A stretch of DNA of 50,318 bases from an uncultured Eubacteriales bacterium (GCA_949289455.1 CASEOA010000031.1:1-50318); one strand, 5' to 3'; counted from the stretch's first letter, positions 41,674-49,758 are shown. The notes: generated by a model from the sequence alone, not told the origin. Translations and numbers: made by a program.

Positions 41674-42194
41674 TATGACTCCGGGCGGGTAAAGTGGGCC
41701 AGGGGGTCGGGCCGCTGCCACAAAACCACCTGCCCGGCGGCCCGGCTCCCGGGCACGTCGATGAGCCGCTGGTTGGTGGAGCCCCGGAAGAGGGCGTCGT
41801 AGGACTTCAAGCCCTCCACAAAGGGCCCGTCCACCAGCACATCGGTGGCCGCCAGCAGGGCCTGGGCCTCCGGCATGTCCAGCAGGGCCTCGTAGCGGTA
41901 CCCGGTATAGGTCCACACGTTGAGGCCCTTGCTCCGGGCCAGCTCCGCCAGGGCGGCGCACTCCGCCGCCTGACAGAAGGGCTCCCCGCCGGACAGGGTG
42001 AGCCCGTCGGCAAGGGGATTGGCAAACAGCCGGGCGGCCAGCTCCTCCACAGCGGCCTCCCGCCCGCCGGCGGGGTCGTGAGTATCCGGATTGTGGCAGC
42101 CGGGACAGTGGTGAGGGCAGCCCTGGGTAAAGACCGTGACCCGCAGGCCGGGACCGTCCACAATGGAGTCGGACACCACGTTGGCAATACGCAT
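41673..42194 (-). CDS. nrdG: Anaerobic ribonucleotide-triphosphate reductase activating protein
   Basis: Radical-SAM activase, 173 residues. The iron-sulfur motif is CPHHCPGC (CxxxCxxC), preceded by DGPGLRVTVFTQG; TLSGGEPFCQAAE and VLVDGPFVEGLKSYD are typical of NrdG. It would generate the glycyl radical on NrdD, which is not in the window. AAGGAGAAAC precedes the ATG. Its TAG stop abuts the palindromic repeat. The downstream end faces the small plus-strand gene. Confidence 0.92.
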   Translation of the reverse strand: MRIANVVSDSIVDGPGLRVTVFTQGCPHHCPGCHNPDTHDPAGGREAAVEELAARLFANPLADGLTLSGGEPFCQAAECAALAELARSKGLNVWTYTGYRYEALLDMPEAQALLAATDVLVDGPFVEGLKSYDALFRGSTNQRLIDVPGSRAAGQVVLWQRPDPLAHFTRPES

Positions 42195-42213
42195 GTTGTT
42201 TCTCCTTAGCATG

Positions 42214-42250
42214 AGCGGGAGGGCTTTCACAGCCCTCCCGCTGTATTTTT
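42214..42250 (+). terminator. Hairpin between chrA and nrdG, T-run on the plus strand
   Basis: Perfect 12 bp stem AGCGGGAGGGCT/AGCCCTCCCGCT, loop TTCAC, followed by GTATTTTT on the plus strand. Both neighbouring genes are on the minus strand, where no T-run follows. It may end plus-strand transcription from 41393, or act as a processing hairpin on the minus strand. Confidence 0.55.
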
Positions 42251-42256
42251 GCGGCG

Positions 42257-42820
42257 TTAAAACTGGAACAGGGCCCCGATCACCGCGGAAATGGCAATAT
42301 ACACAATGGGATGGAGCTTTTTCAGGGGCTTGAACTGGAGGCAGAGGAAGATGACCGCCGCCAGAATGATGGCCTTCCAGTGAAAAAACTCCGCCGTACC
42401 AAAGGCCGCCCCGGTGTTCACCAGGGCAATGGCGCACACCTCCACCAGGGCGGCGGAGATGAGGGCGGTGGAAGCGGGACGGATGCCGTAAAACACCCCG
42501 TCCACCTTCCGGCTCTCCCGGAATTTTTTCAAAAACCCGGCGATGATGAGGATGACGATAATGGAGGGACACACCAGCCCCAGGGTGGCGATGACCCCTC
42601 CCACAATACCCCCTGTGTGGAAGCCCACATAGGTGGCCATGTTCACCCCCATGGGGCCGGGGGTGGACTCGGAAATGGCGATCATATTGGCCAGATCCCC
42701 GGAGGAGAACCAGCCGGTGCGGGCCCCCATGTCGGTGAGGAAGGGGACGGTGGCCAGCCCGCCGCCGATGGCGAACAGGCCGGTTTTGAAGAACTCAAAG
42801 AAGAGCTGAAGATAAATCAC
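42257..42820 (-). CDS. Chromate transporter family protein, second half-size subunit
   Basis: 187 residues with five to six hydrophobic segments. The family start IYLQLFFEFFKTGLFAIGGG, ISESTPGPMGVNMATYVG and FLKKFRESRKVDGVFYGIRPA match CHR-domain proteins. Bacteria often encode this transporter as two half-size proteins, as here. Named for chromate resistance, but many Clostridia pairs probably move another anion. GTG at 42820 overlaps the TGA of the upstream paralogue (GTGA). Confidence 0.9.
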   Translation of the reverse strand: MIYLQLFFEFFKTGLFAIGGGLATVPFLTDMGARTGWFSSGDLANMIAISESTPGPMGVNMATYVGFHTGGIVGGVIATLGLVCPSIIVILIIAGFLKKFRESRKVDGVFYGIRPASTALISAALVEVCAIALVNTGAAFGTAEFFHWKAIILAAVIFLCLQFKPLKKLHPIVYIAISAVIGALFQF

Positions 42821-43413
42821 GGGTTCAGCCCTCCCTTGGCGGCCCGGATGCACAGCCCGGCCACCCCTGCCGCCACCACCAGCACGATGGGGGAGCACAC
42901 AAAGCCCATCACCGCCGCCAGAGCGGTGCCCTCCGGGAAGGGGACAAAGTTTCCCACCACCGCCAGCACCAGCACCACCACAAAAATACACAGGGTGGGC
43001 GGGTCGATGACAGTGCTCTTGCGCAGCTTGAGAACGCTGGACAGGATCAGGGCGCACACGCAGGCCCGCACCCCGTTAAAGGCGTGGATCACCGCCGGCA
43101 GCTCGGCAAAATTCTGCAAAAAGGCGGCAATGAGTATGATGATGACCAGACAGGGGAACACCAGCCCCAGGGTGGCCGCCACGCCCCCGGAGGCCCCCTT
43201 CTTCTTGTGGCCCACAAAGGTGGCGGTGTTGACGGCGATGATGCCGGGGGTGCACTGGCCGATGGCAAAGTAGTCGGACAGCTCCTCTTCCCCCACCCAG
43301 CCTCTCTTTTCCACCAGCTCCCGCTGGAGGATGGGCAGCATGGCGTATCCTCCGCCAAAGGTACATACGCCGATTTTTGCAAAGGTCCAGAACAAATCCA
43401 CGTACAGGTTCAC
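42817..43413 (-). CDS. Chromate transporter family protein, first half-size subunit
   Basis: 198 residues; start VNLYVDLFWTFAKIGVCTFGGGYAML and then EELSDYFAIGQCTPGIIAVNTATFVG, the CHR-domain signature. It pairs with the gene directly downstream (4 bp overlap), likely forming an antiparallel heterodimer. GTG at 43413 lies 1 bp after the nadE stop, with GGAGGGG upstream inside nadE; a longer frame reaching 43554 overlaps nadE and is not used. Substrate unproven. Confidence 0.9.
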   Translation of the reverse strand: MNLYVDLFWTFAKIGVCTFGGGYAMLPILQRELVEKRGWVGEEELSDYFAIGQCTPGIIAVNTATFVGHKKKGASGGVAATLGLVFPCLVIIILIAAFLQNFAELPAVIHAFNGVRACVCALILSSVLKLRKSTVIDPPTLCIFVVVLVLAVVGNFVPFPEGTALAAVMGFVCSPIVLVVAAGVAGLCIRAAKGGLNP

Positions 43414-43414
43414 G

Positions 43415-45334
43415 TCAGTCCAGCCCCTCCAGCTCTTCCAGCCACAAAGCGGAAACCGCGTCGGAGGGCATCCGCCAATCGCCCCGGGGGGACAGGGACA
43501 CCGACCCCACCTTGGGCCCGTCGGGCAGGCAGGAGCGTTTGAACTGCTGGACAAAGAACCGGCGGTAGAAGTTGTTCAGCCATTTGAGCAGAGTGGCCCG
43601 GTCATAGGCCCGCCCAAAAGCCTGCTCTGCCAGCCGCAGCACCTTCCGGGGGCCGAACCCCCACCGGATGGCGTAGTAGAGGTAGAAGTCGTGGAGCTCG
43701 TAGGGCCCCACCAGATCCTCGGTCTTTTGGGCAATCTGCCCATTGATAGCGGGGAGCAGCTCGGGGGACACAGGGGTGTCCAGAATGTCGGTGAGCACAT
43801 CGGACAGAGCCTGATCCTCCTCAGCCTTGTCCCCGGCCACATAGCTCACCAGATGGCGCACCAGGGTCTTGGGGATAGAGCCGTTGACCCCGTACATGGA
43901 CATGTGATCTCCATTATAGGTAGCCCAGCCCAGGGCCAGCTCGGACAGGTCCCCGGTACCCACCACCAGGCCGTCGTTCTGGTTGGCGATATCCATCAGC
44001 TCCTGGGTGCGGACTCTGGCCTGGCCGTTTTCAAAGGTCACGTCGTGGTTGTCCATGGACTGGACGATTTCCCGGAAGTGCTGGCGCACCGCCTCCCCGA
44101 TGTCGATCCGCTTCAGGGTGGCCCCCAGCCGGCCCGCCAGCTCCACGGCGTTGTCCCGGGTGCGGTCGGTGGTGCCGAAGCAGGGCATGGTGACGGCGAT
44201 GATGTCGCTGGCCGGACGGTCCAGCAGGTTCATGGCGATGGTGGTGATGAGGATGGCCAGGGTGGAGTCCAGGCCGCCGGACAGGCCCACCACCGCCGTC
44301 TTGGCGTGGGTGTGCTCCAGCCGCTTTTTCAGGCCCAGGGCGGCGATCTTCAAAATTTCCTCGCACCGCTCCGCCCGGTCGTCCTTGTCCTGGGGCACGA
44401 AGGGGGTGGGAGAGACCGGCCGGGTCAGGTGAGTGTCCCCCACCGGCAGCTGGAAGCCGATCCGCCAGAGGGGCTCCTCCGTGGGCTGGAAGGTATTCAT
44501 CCGCTGGCGCTCATAGGCCAGCCGGTCCACGTCGATTTCGCTGATGGTGAGGCCGGTGGCAAACCGCCGCTCGGCCAGGATGGTGCCGTTCTCGGCAATG
44601 ATGTTGTGGCCGGTAAACACCAGATCGGTGGTGGACTCCCCCTCCCCGGCGTCGGCGTACACATAGCCGCACACCAGCCGTCCGCTCTGGCCGGACACCA
44701 GCCCCCGGCGGTAGGAGGCCTTGCCCACCAGCTCATTGGAGGCGGACAGGTTCAGCATGAGGGTAGCCCCCGCCCGGGCCGCCCGGATGGAGGGGGGCTC
44801 GGCGGCCCACAGGTCCTCGCAGATCTCCACCCCGATGACCAGGTTGGGCAGTTCCTCACAGGCAAAGAGGTTCCCCGTGGAAAGGCTGACCTCCTGGCCG
44901 CACAGGGTAATGGACGCATCCAGCCCCGCTCCCGAGGCAAACCACCGCTGCTCGTAAAATTCCCCGTAATTGGGCAGATAGGTCTTGGGCACCAGGCCCA
45001 GAATCTCTCCACTTTGTATTATAGTAGCACAATTATACAATTTATTATCCCATTTGCTGCGAACCGGCAAACCAATCGCCGTAATCATATCCAGATTTTT
45101 GGTGGCCTCCAGGATGGTGGCCAGGCCCTCCTCGGCCCCCCGCAGCAGGGTGGGCTGGAGGAACAGGTCGCCGCAGGTGTAGCCGGTGAGGCAGAGCTCC
45201 GGCAGGGCCAGCACCTTCACGCCCTGCTTGTCGGCCTCCCGCATCATGGTAAAGATCTGCTCGGCGTTATACCGGCAGTCAGCCACCCGGATCTTGGGCG
45301 TGCCCGCCGCCACTTTCACAAATCCATCGCGCAT
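43415..45334 (-). CDS. nadE: Glutamine-dependent NAD+ synthetase
   Basis: 639 residues. N-terminal nitrilase-type glutaminase: ALPELCLTGYTC (Glu), LVPKTYLPNYGEFYE (Lys) and GVEICEDLWA (Cys). C-terminal synthetase with PP-loop VGLSGGLDSTLAIL and GTGDLSELALGWATYNGD. Converts nicotinate adenine dinucleotide to NAD+. The ATG at 45334 has AAAGGAGG 8 bp upstream. A short AT-rich patch (about 45015-45060) stands out from the GC-rich gene but encodes conserved residues (KLYNCATIIQSGEILG). The chr pair follows directly, so all three may be co-transcribed. Confidence 0.95.
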   Translation of the reverse strand: MRDGFVKVAAGTPKIRVADCRYNAEQIFTMMREADKQGVKVLALPELCLTGYTCGDLFLQPTLLRGAEEGLATILEATKNLDMITAIGLPVRSKWDNKLYNCATIIQSGEILGLVPKTYLPNYGEFYEQRWFASGAGLDASITLCGQEVSLSTGNLFACEELPNLVIGVEICEDLWAAEPPSIRAARAGATLMLNLSASNELVGKASYRRGLVSGQSGRLVCGYVYADAGEGESTTDLVFTGHNIIAENGTILAERRFATGLTISEIDVDRLAYERQRMNTFQPTEEPLWRIGFQLPVGDTHLTRPVSPTPFVPQDKDDRAERCEEILKIAALGLKKRLEHTHAKTAVVGLSGGLDSTLAILITTIAMNLLDRPASDIIAVTMPCFGTTDRTRDNAVELAGRLGATLKRIDIGEAVRQHFREIVQSMDNHDVTFENGQARVRTQELMDIANQNDGLVVGTGDLSELALGWATYNGDHMSMYGVNGSIPKTLVRHLVSYVAGDKAEEDQALSDVLTDILDTPVSPELLPAINGQIAQKTEDLVGPYELHDFYLYYAIRWGFGPRKVLRLAEQAFGRAYDRATLLKWLNNFYRRFFVQQFKRSCLPDGPKVGSVSLSPRGDWRMPSDAVSALWLEELEGLD

Positions 45335-45436
45335 AGATGGCGCCTCCTTTGGAATCATTCTCTTTCAGGGCTTATCATACCCCAATCCGCCGCCGATTGC
45401 AATGTTCTCCCGCCCGTTCTTCCAGATTCCGGGCAC

Positions 45437-45470
45437 AAAACGGGCGCGGCGTTCCACGCGCCGCGCCCGT
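45437..45470 (-). terminator. Intrinsic terminator after the HxlR gene
   Basis: Stem ACGGGCGCGGCG/CGCCGCGCCCGT with TTTT on the minus strand, just past the HxlR stop codon. Confidence 0.8.
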
Positions 45471-45475
45471 AGCTG

Positions 45476-45937
45476 TCAATACCGGTTGTCAGTGGTACGC
45501 CCCCTCCGCTTCCGCTCGGGGGTAAAGTCGTTGGCGTCCATGATGTCCTGGAGCTTTTCCACATACTTGCTGGAATTGTGAACCACAAAGGCGTCGCTGT
45601 CGATGGGGATGCCCTGCTCGTCCATCTGGCGGATGCTCCAGATATACAGGGCGTCCAGAGCGGGGATCAGCTCCTCCCCGCTGGGGGTGAGCACATACTC
45701 CACTTTGGGTGGGATGGTGTCATAGGAGATTCGGCGGATGAGGCCCGCGTCTGTCAGCTCCTTCAACTGCTGGCTGAACACCTTCTCTGATATGGGCAGC
45801 GCCTTCAGCGTCTGGTTGAACCGGATGCTGCCATAGGTATGTATCTCATGGAGAATGGTCATTTTCCATTTGCCGCCAATACATTGCAGCACATAGTGAT
45901 ACGGGTTGGTAGGCTCTTTAAAATGATCGCTCCACAC
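45476..45937 (-). CDS. HxlR-family winged-helix transcriptional regulator
   Basis: 153 residues. The HxlR core is clear: NPYHYVLQCIGGKWKMTILH, RFNQTLKALPISEKVFSQQL, KELTDAGLIRR and VEYVLTPSGEELIPALDAL. A C-terminal extension of about 40 residues (from QMDEQGIPIDS) is longer than usual. One cysteine lies in the N-terminal helix (LQCIGG), the site used by redox/electrophile-sensing relatives such as HypR and YodB. GTG start with GAGGG upstream. It is divergent from the catabolic operon at 46351 across 413 bp and is the best candidate for its regulator. Confidence 0.88.
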   Translation of the reverse strand: MWSDHFKEPTNPYHYVLQCIGGKWKMTILHEIHTYGSIRFNQTLKALPISEKVFSQQLKELTDAGLIRRISYDTIPPKVEYVLTPSGEELIPALDALYIWSIRQMDEQGIPIDSDAFVVHNSSKYVEKLQDIMDANDFTPERKRRGRTTDNRY

Positions 45938-46220
45938 GGACAGTACCCTCTTTCTTTGCTGGATTTCACTTCTCTCGTCCCTTTTTCTGGTCGGTTACTA
46001 TCATATCATACCTCCCGCCCCGCCCACAAGGTGCTCTTTTCCGTAAGGTCCTCCTGTGCGCCAAATATTTAACAATATTTTTGTGCATATTGCATAGTTT
46101 TTATCTAAACCAATCGGTCTATTGTGTGTTTTATATGAAAGCCGCATTCCCCAGTTGGGCGGTTTCTACAAAAAATTGCCGATTACTTTCCGGTAAGTGC
46201 AGACCTGGTAGTTACCTACT

Positions 46221-46236
46221 TACATAATTGTATGTA
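46221..46236. promoter_or_regulatory. Candidate operator palindrome TACATAATTGTATGTA
   Basis: Perfect 6 bp arms TACATA and TATGTA around ATTG, ending exactly where the -35 hexamer of the operon promoter begins. This position suits an activator or a repressor that blocks polymerase. Confidence 0.5.
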
Positions 46237-46265
46237 TTGCACAAATACAGGCCCGAAGCTACACT
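46237..46265 (+). promoter_or_regulatory. Probable promoter of the phloroglucinol-type operon
   Basis: TTGCAC, 17 bp spacer, TACACT. Both hexamers depart from consensus at two positions, as expected for a regulated promoter. Confidence 0.55.
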
Positions 46266-46350
46266 ATAACCAGACAAAATGCTGAGGGTCAGCAAGGAAA
46301 CAACCAGGCAATCCAACCAAACAAATTTTATTAAAAGGAGCGGATTTCAA

Positions 46351-46701
46351 ATGGTCAAGCGCACTGTGGAAGAACTGAAAACTTATGAGGCTGCCGGTCA
46401 TTTCGGCTGCGTCGCCATGCGCATCCATGGCAAAGAGGAGACTGGCGCCGAGAAGTTCTGGGTGGGCGTGTCCACCTTCCTGCCCGGCGGCGGCGCTGAG
46501 TGGGCTTATGAGGACAACCCGCTGGAGAAGGTCTACTACGTCCTGGAGGGCGAGATGACCGTCACCGACAAAGACGGCAAGAAGTACGTCATCCACGCTA
46601 ACGAGTCCATTTCCTTCCCCCCCAACGAGGGCCGCGGCCTGAAGAACGAGAGCAACCTGCCCGCCCGGATGCTGGTCATCATCAACTACCCCAACGCCTG
46701 A
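46351..46701 (+). CDS. Small single-domain cupin protein heading the catabolic operon
   Basis: 116 residues with one cupin fold: STFLPGGGAEWAYEDNPLEK (first motif), VYYVLEGEMTVTDKDGKKYV and NESISFPPNEGRGLKNES (second motif). The first motif lacks the usual HxH pair, so a standard metal site is not obvious; a histidine at HFGCVAMRIHG could contribute. Start at ATG 46351 with AAAGGAG upstream. First gene of the operon, 53 bp before the SDR gene. Function is unknown: an isomerase, ligand-binding or enzyme-accessory role are all possible. Confidence 0.85.
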   Translation: MVKRTVEELKTYEAAGHFGCVAMRIHGKEETGAEKFWVGVSTFLPGGGAEWAYEDNPLEKVYYVLEGEMTVTDKDGKKYVIHANESISFPPNEGRGLKNESNLPARMLVIINYPNA

Positions 46702-46754
46702 GCTCATCCCCTTGTTCCTGAAACGCCCTACATATTATAAGGAGGAAGATCATC

Positions 46755-47564
46755 ATGGTTCCTGTTCAGAAGTCTTTTGTTGAAAATATGTTTTCCGTGA
46801 AGGACAAGGTGGCCCTGGTCACCGGCGCTACCGGCGCTCTGGGCTGCGTGCTGGCCAAGGCTTACGGCTACGCCGGCGCCAAGGTTTTCATGACCGGCCG
46901 CAACGATGCCAAGCTGAAGGCTCTCGAGGACGAGTTCAAGGCTGAGGGCATTGACTGCGCCTACTTCGTGGCCGACCCCGCCAAGGAAGAGGATGTGGAC
47001 GCCCTGGTGAAGGCCTGCGTGGCCAAGTACGGCTGCATCGACATCCTGGCCGTGTCCCACGGCTACAACAAGCCCCAGAACGTGCTGGACCAGTCCGTGG
47101 CCGACTGGCAGTACATCATGGACGCCGACTGCAAGAGCGTGTACATCGTCACCAAGTATGTGGCCCATCAGATGGTGGCCCAGTACGAGGCCGACAACAC
47201 CAAGCGGGGCAAGATGGTCATCGTCACCTCTCAGCGTTCCAAGCGCGGCATGGCCGGCTACACCGGTTACTGCACCTCCAAGGGCGGCGCTGACCTGATG
47301 GTGTCCTGCCTGGCCTGCGATCTGTCCGCCAAGTACCACATCAACGTCAACTCCATCTGCCCCACCGTGTTCCGCTCCGACCTGACCGAGTGGATGTTCG
47401 ACCCCGAGTCCGCCGTGTACAAGAACTTCCTCAACCGCGAGCCCATCGGCCGGCTGGGCGAGCCCGACGACTTTGTGGGCTATGCTCTGTTCCTGTCCTC
47501 CGACGCCTCCAACTTCATCACCGGCAGCAACTGCGACTGCTCCGGCGGCTACCTGGTGGTGTAA
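46755..47564 (+). CDS. Short-chain dehydrogenase/reductase, probable phloroglucinol reductase
   Basis: 269 residues of the classical SDR fold: cofactor loop TGATGALG (about residues 23-30), VSHGYNKPQ in place of the usual NNAG, a serine in [10 protein letters not shown], and YxxxK with Tyr172 and Lys176 (YCTSK). Closest general type is gluconate 5-dehydrogenase-like. Known phloroglucinol reductases are NADPH-dependent SDRs that reduce the aromatic ring to dihydrophloroglucinol; assignment here rests on the operon, since the following three gene families supply the next three steps. Ribosome site AAGGAGGAAG. Codon use is strongly biased to C/G-ending major codons. Confidence 0.75.
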   Translation: MVPVQKSFVENMFSVKDKVALVTGATGALGCVLAKAYGYAGAKVFMTGRNDAKLKALEDEFKAEGIDCAYFVADPAKEEDVDALVKACVAKYGCIDILAVSHGYNKPQNVLDQSVADWQYIMDADCKSVYIVTKYVAHQMVAQYEADNTKRGKMVIVTSQRSKRGMAGYTGYCTSKGGADLMVSCLACDLSAKYHINVNSICPTVFRSDLTEWMFDPESAVYKNFLNREPIGRLGEPDDFVGYALFLSSDASNFITGSNCDCSGGYLVV

Positions 47565-47594
47565 TTCCGGTTTCGGAAAGGACGGCATAACGCA

Positions 47595-48524
47595 ATGAAA
47601 ACCATCAAAAATATTCTGATCTGCGGCGCGGGCATGATGGGCAAGAACATCGGCTTTGTGTTCGCCTCCAATCCCGACTTCCAGGTGGCCATGTACGACC
47701 TGTACCCCACCGACGTGGAGGCCGGCATCCGCACCAACACCAAGCAGCTGGTGGACAAGGGGGTCCTCACCGAGGAGGAGCTGGCCGACCGGCTCTCCCG
47801 GATCTCCTTTACCAATGACATCGACAGCGATCTGGTCAAGAACGCCGACTTCGTCATCGAGGCCGTGTTCGAGGACATGAAGATCAAGCGGGAGACCTTT
47901 GCCAAGCTGGAGGCCCGCTGCGCCGAGGACACCATCTTCTGCACCAACTCCTCCGTCATGAGCCCCAGCGAGATCTCCGCCGAGCTCAAGCACCGGGAGC
48001 GCTTCGTGGGCACCCACTTCTGGAACCCCGGCCACCTGATCCCCCTGGTGGAGGTGGTCAAGTCCGACGCCTCCTCCGACGAGGTGGCCCAGACCGTCAT
48101 GGAGGTTCTGCGCTCCGTGGGCAAGAAGCCCGTGCTGTGCAAGAAGGACGTGCCCGGCTTCATCGCCAACCGTATGCAGCACGCCCTGTGGCGTGAGGCC
48201 ATCTCCATCGTGGAGAACGGCATTGCCGACGCCGCCACCGTGGACGAGGCTGTGCGCTACTCCTTCGGCCTCCGTCTGCCCCAGCTGGGCCCCATGGAGA
48301 ACGCCGACATGGTGGGTACCGACCTGACCTACAACATCCACAACTACATCCTCCAGGACCTGGAGGATTCCCACAAGCCCTCCCCCCTGCTGGAGCAGCT
48401 GAAGAACGAGGGCAAGATCGGCTTCAAGACCGGCGAGGGCTTCCAGAAGTGGACCCCCGAGCAGGCCGCGAAAGCCAACGCCGACCTGAACGAGTATCTC
48501 ATCCGGATGCTCTACGGCAAGTAA
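47595..48524 (+). CDS. 3-hydroxyacyl-CoA dehydrogenase-family enzyme, probable 3-hydroxy-5-oxohexanoate dehydrogenase
   Basis: 309 residues. NAD-binding GAGMMGKNIG (residues 10-19), FVIEAVFEDMKIKRETFAKL, TNSSVMSPSEIS and His141 in THFWNPGHLIPLVEVV are the 3-hydroxyacyl-CoA dehydrogenase motifs; HFWNP replaces the usual HFFNP. The C-terminal domain has PGFIANRMQHALWREA and GPMENADMVGTDLT. Relatives of this length that act on free beta-hydroxy acids, such as carnitine dehydrogenase, exist. Between a cyclohydrolase-like and an SDR gene, the expected reaction is oxidation of 3-hydroxy-5-oxohexanoate to 3,5-dioxohexanoate with NAD+. GGAAAGGA precedes the ATG. Confidence 0.8.
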   Translation: MKTIKNILICGAGMMGKNIGFVFASNPDFQVAMYDLYPTDVEAGIRTNTKQLVDKGVLTEEELADRLSRISFTNDIDSDLVKNADFVIEAVFEDMKIKRETFAKLEARCAEDTIFCTNSSVMSPSEISAELKHRERFVGTHFWNPGHLIPLVEVVKSDASSDEVAQTVMEVLRSVGKKPVLCKKDVPGFIANRMQHALWREAISIVENGIADAATVDEAVRYSFGLRLPQLGPMENADMVGTDLTYNIHNYILQDLEDSHKPSPLLEQLKNEGKIGFKTGEGFQKWTPEQAAKANADLNEYLIRMLYGK

Positions 48525-48539
48525 GGGTTTTCTCCCCGG

Positions 48540-48566
48540 GGGGACGGGGCTCTCCCCCGTCTCCCC
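48540..48566 (+). other. GC-rich hairpin in the operon mRNA
   Basis: GGGGACGGGG pairs with CCCCGT and CCCC with a two-base bulge and a CTCT loop. No T-run, so probably a processing or stability element between the dehydrogenase and cyclase genes. Confidence 0.45.
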
Positions 48567-48608
48567 ATCCGCTCCAATGATCTTAAATTATTTTAGGAGG
48601 CACCTGTT

Positions 48609-49622
48609 ATGGGCAAGACTGTTTTTGTTGACCTGACTCACCCCTTCGGCGCTGAGATTCCCCGCTGGCCCTACTTCGACAAGCCCGACATCGTGGGCGC
48701 TCACTCCATGGCCAAGGGCGGCGTGCTGACCCAGCGCATCACCTGCACCATGCACACCGGCACCCACTGCGACGCGCCCCGCCACGTCATGGAGTATGAG
48801 TTTGACGGCCGCCGGGCCCGCTACTCCGACGAGATGCCCATCGACGCTTACACCGGCACCGCCGTGGTGCTGAAGATCGACATCGAGCCCTGGGGCCTGA
48901 TCACCGACAAGCACCTGGACGCCGCCTGCGAGAAGTACGGCATCAACCAGGCTGACCTGGAGGGCAAGGTTGTCTGCCTGAACACCGGTATGCACCGCCT
49001 GTTCGACGACTCCAAGGCCTACTATCACTATGCCGCCGGCACCGGCGTTGAGGCCGGCAAGTGGTTCGTGAAGAACAAGGTCAAGTGCGTGGCTATGGAC
49101 AGCCAGGCTCTGGATCACCCCCTGCACACCGCCATGGGCAACAACGGCATGACCCGCATGAACCTGCTGGGCGCCACCGGCCGTCCCATCACCGAGGAGT
49201 ACAAGGAGCTCTTCGGCGAGGAGGCCTATGCCAAGTTTGACAAGGACGAGTACATCCGCATCTACGGCCAGGAAGCCTACGACAAGATGTATGGCGACCT
49301 GGAGGCCATCGGCGTGTGGGGCACCTGGGAGCCCTGCCACAAGGAGATGCTGGGCCACGGCATCGTGGGCGTGGAGAACCTGGGCGGCGACCTGGACAAG
49401 ATCCCCGCCGGCGTGTGGTTCCGCTTCAACTGCTTCCCCCTGCGCTGGTACATGGGCGACGGCTCCATGGCCCGCTGCAGCGCCGAGATCGACGAGGACC
49501 TGCTGGTCAAGGACGTGCCCACCCGCACCTACAAGTACGGCGGCACCGGCTACGGTGAGGCCGAGGGCAATGGCGACAGCGGCCTGGAGTACATCCAGAA
49601 GCTGTTCAACCGCAACAAGTAA
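48609..49622 (+). CDS. Cyclase-family metal-dependent hydrolase, probable dihydrophloroglucinol cyclohydrolase
   Basis: 337 residues of the cyclase/kynurenine-formamidase family. The metal motif HTGTHCDAPRH is present (His49, His53, Asp55, His59), after VDLTHPFGAEIPRWPYF. A second region, DSQALDHPL followed later by CHKEMLGHGIVGVENL, holds further conserved residues. At 337 residues it is longer than typical formamidases (about 210), with inserted segments around residues 205-250 rich in KFDKDEYIRIYGQEAY. In this operon, hydrolytic opening of the dihydrophloroglucinol ring to 3-hydroxy-5-oxohexanoate is the best fit. Ribosome site AGGAGG 8 bp before the ATG. Confidence 0.78.
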   Translation: MGKTVFVDLTHPFGAEIPRWPYFDKPDIVGAHSMAKGGVLTQRITCTMHTGTHCDAPRHVMEYEFDGRRARYSDEMPIDAYTGTAVVLKIDIEPWGLITDKHLDAACEKYGINQADLEGKVVCLNTGMHRLFDDSKAYYHYAAGTGVEAGKWFVKNKVKCVAMDSQALDHPLHTAMGNNGMTRMNLLGATGRPITEEYKELFGEEAYAKFDKDEYIRIYGQEAYDKMYGDLEAIGVWGTWEPCHKEMLGHGIVGVENLGGDLDKIPAGVWFRFNCFPLRWYMGDGSMARCSAEIDEDLLVKDVPTRTYKYGGTGYGEAEGNGDSGLEYIQKLFNRNK

Positions 49623-49672
49623 TCCCATTTCCCTTCCCTAATACTTTCCCTTCCCACACTCCAGCCAAGCGC

Positions 49673-49700
49673 AAAGCGGCGGGCAGTCGCCCGCCGCTTT
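49673..49700 (+). other. Perfect hairpin between cyclase and BKACE genes
   Basis: 12 bp arms AAAGCGGCGGGC and GCCCGCCGCTTT with loop AGTC. The stem ends in TTT but no longer T-run follows, so it may be a weak terminator or an mRNA-stability element setting expression of the last gene. Confidence 0.55.
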
Positions 49701-49758
49701 ACGCCATATCCCCCTGTATACACACGCTCACATTCTCTGAGAAAGGATTTTGAATACC

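Larger units (their letters stand above)
45938..46350. promoter_or_regulatory. AT-rich divergent intergenic region between hxlR-like gene and catabolic operon
   Basis: 413 bp without a gene and far lower in GC than its surroundings. Its left part would hold the regulator promoter (TATGAT-type -10 near 46000 on the minus strand). Features seen: TGCATATTGCA near 46085, GGTA/TACC inverted repeat at 46207-46216, the TACATA/TATGTA palindrome at 46221-46236, and a promoter at 46237-46265. The leader of the operon mRNA would be about 80 bases. No riboswitch recognised. Confidence 0.6.

Noticed and set aside
45015-45060. AT-rich patch in nadE as an insertion or internal promoter
   Set aside because: It encodes conserved NadE residues in frame, so it is ordinary coding sequence with local base bias.
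43331-45472. A 713-codon plus-strand open frame opposite nadE
   Set aside because: Antisense to a fully conserved NadE; no recognisable protein.
46140-46200. Possible purine-type riboswitch because of GTTTCTAC in the operon leader
   Set aside because: The other conserved elements are missing and the segment lies upstream of the likely promoter; it only forms a weak hairpin.
46279-46350. Upstream extension or leader peptide of the cupin (ATG at 46279)
   Set aside because: No ribosome site before it, Arg/Thr/Asn-rich non-conserved sequence, and a good AAAGGAG sits before the ATG at 46351.
46728-48374. A 548-codon minus-strand open frame opposite the SDR and dehydrogenase genes
   Set aside because: Arises from extreme codon bias of the real operon; repetitive Val/Gly/His composition.
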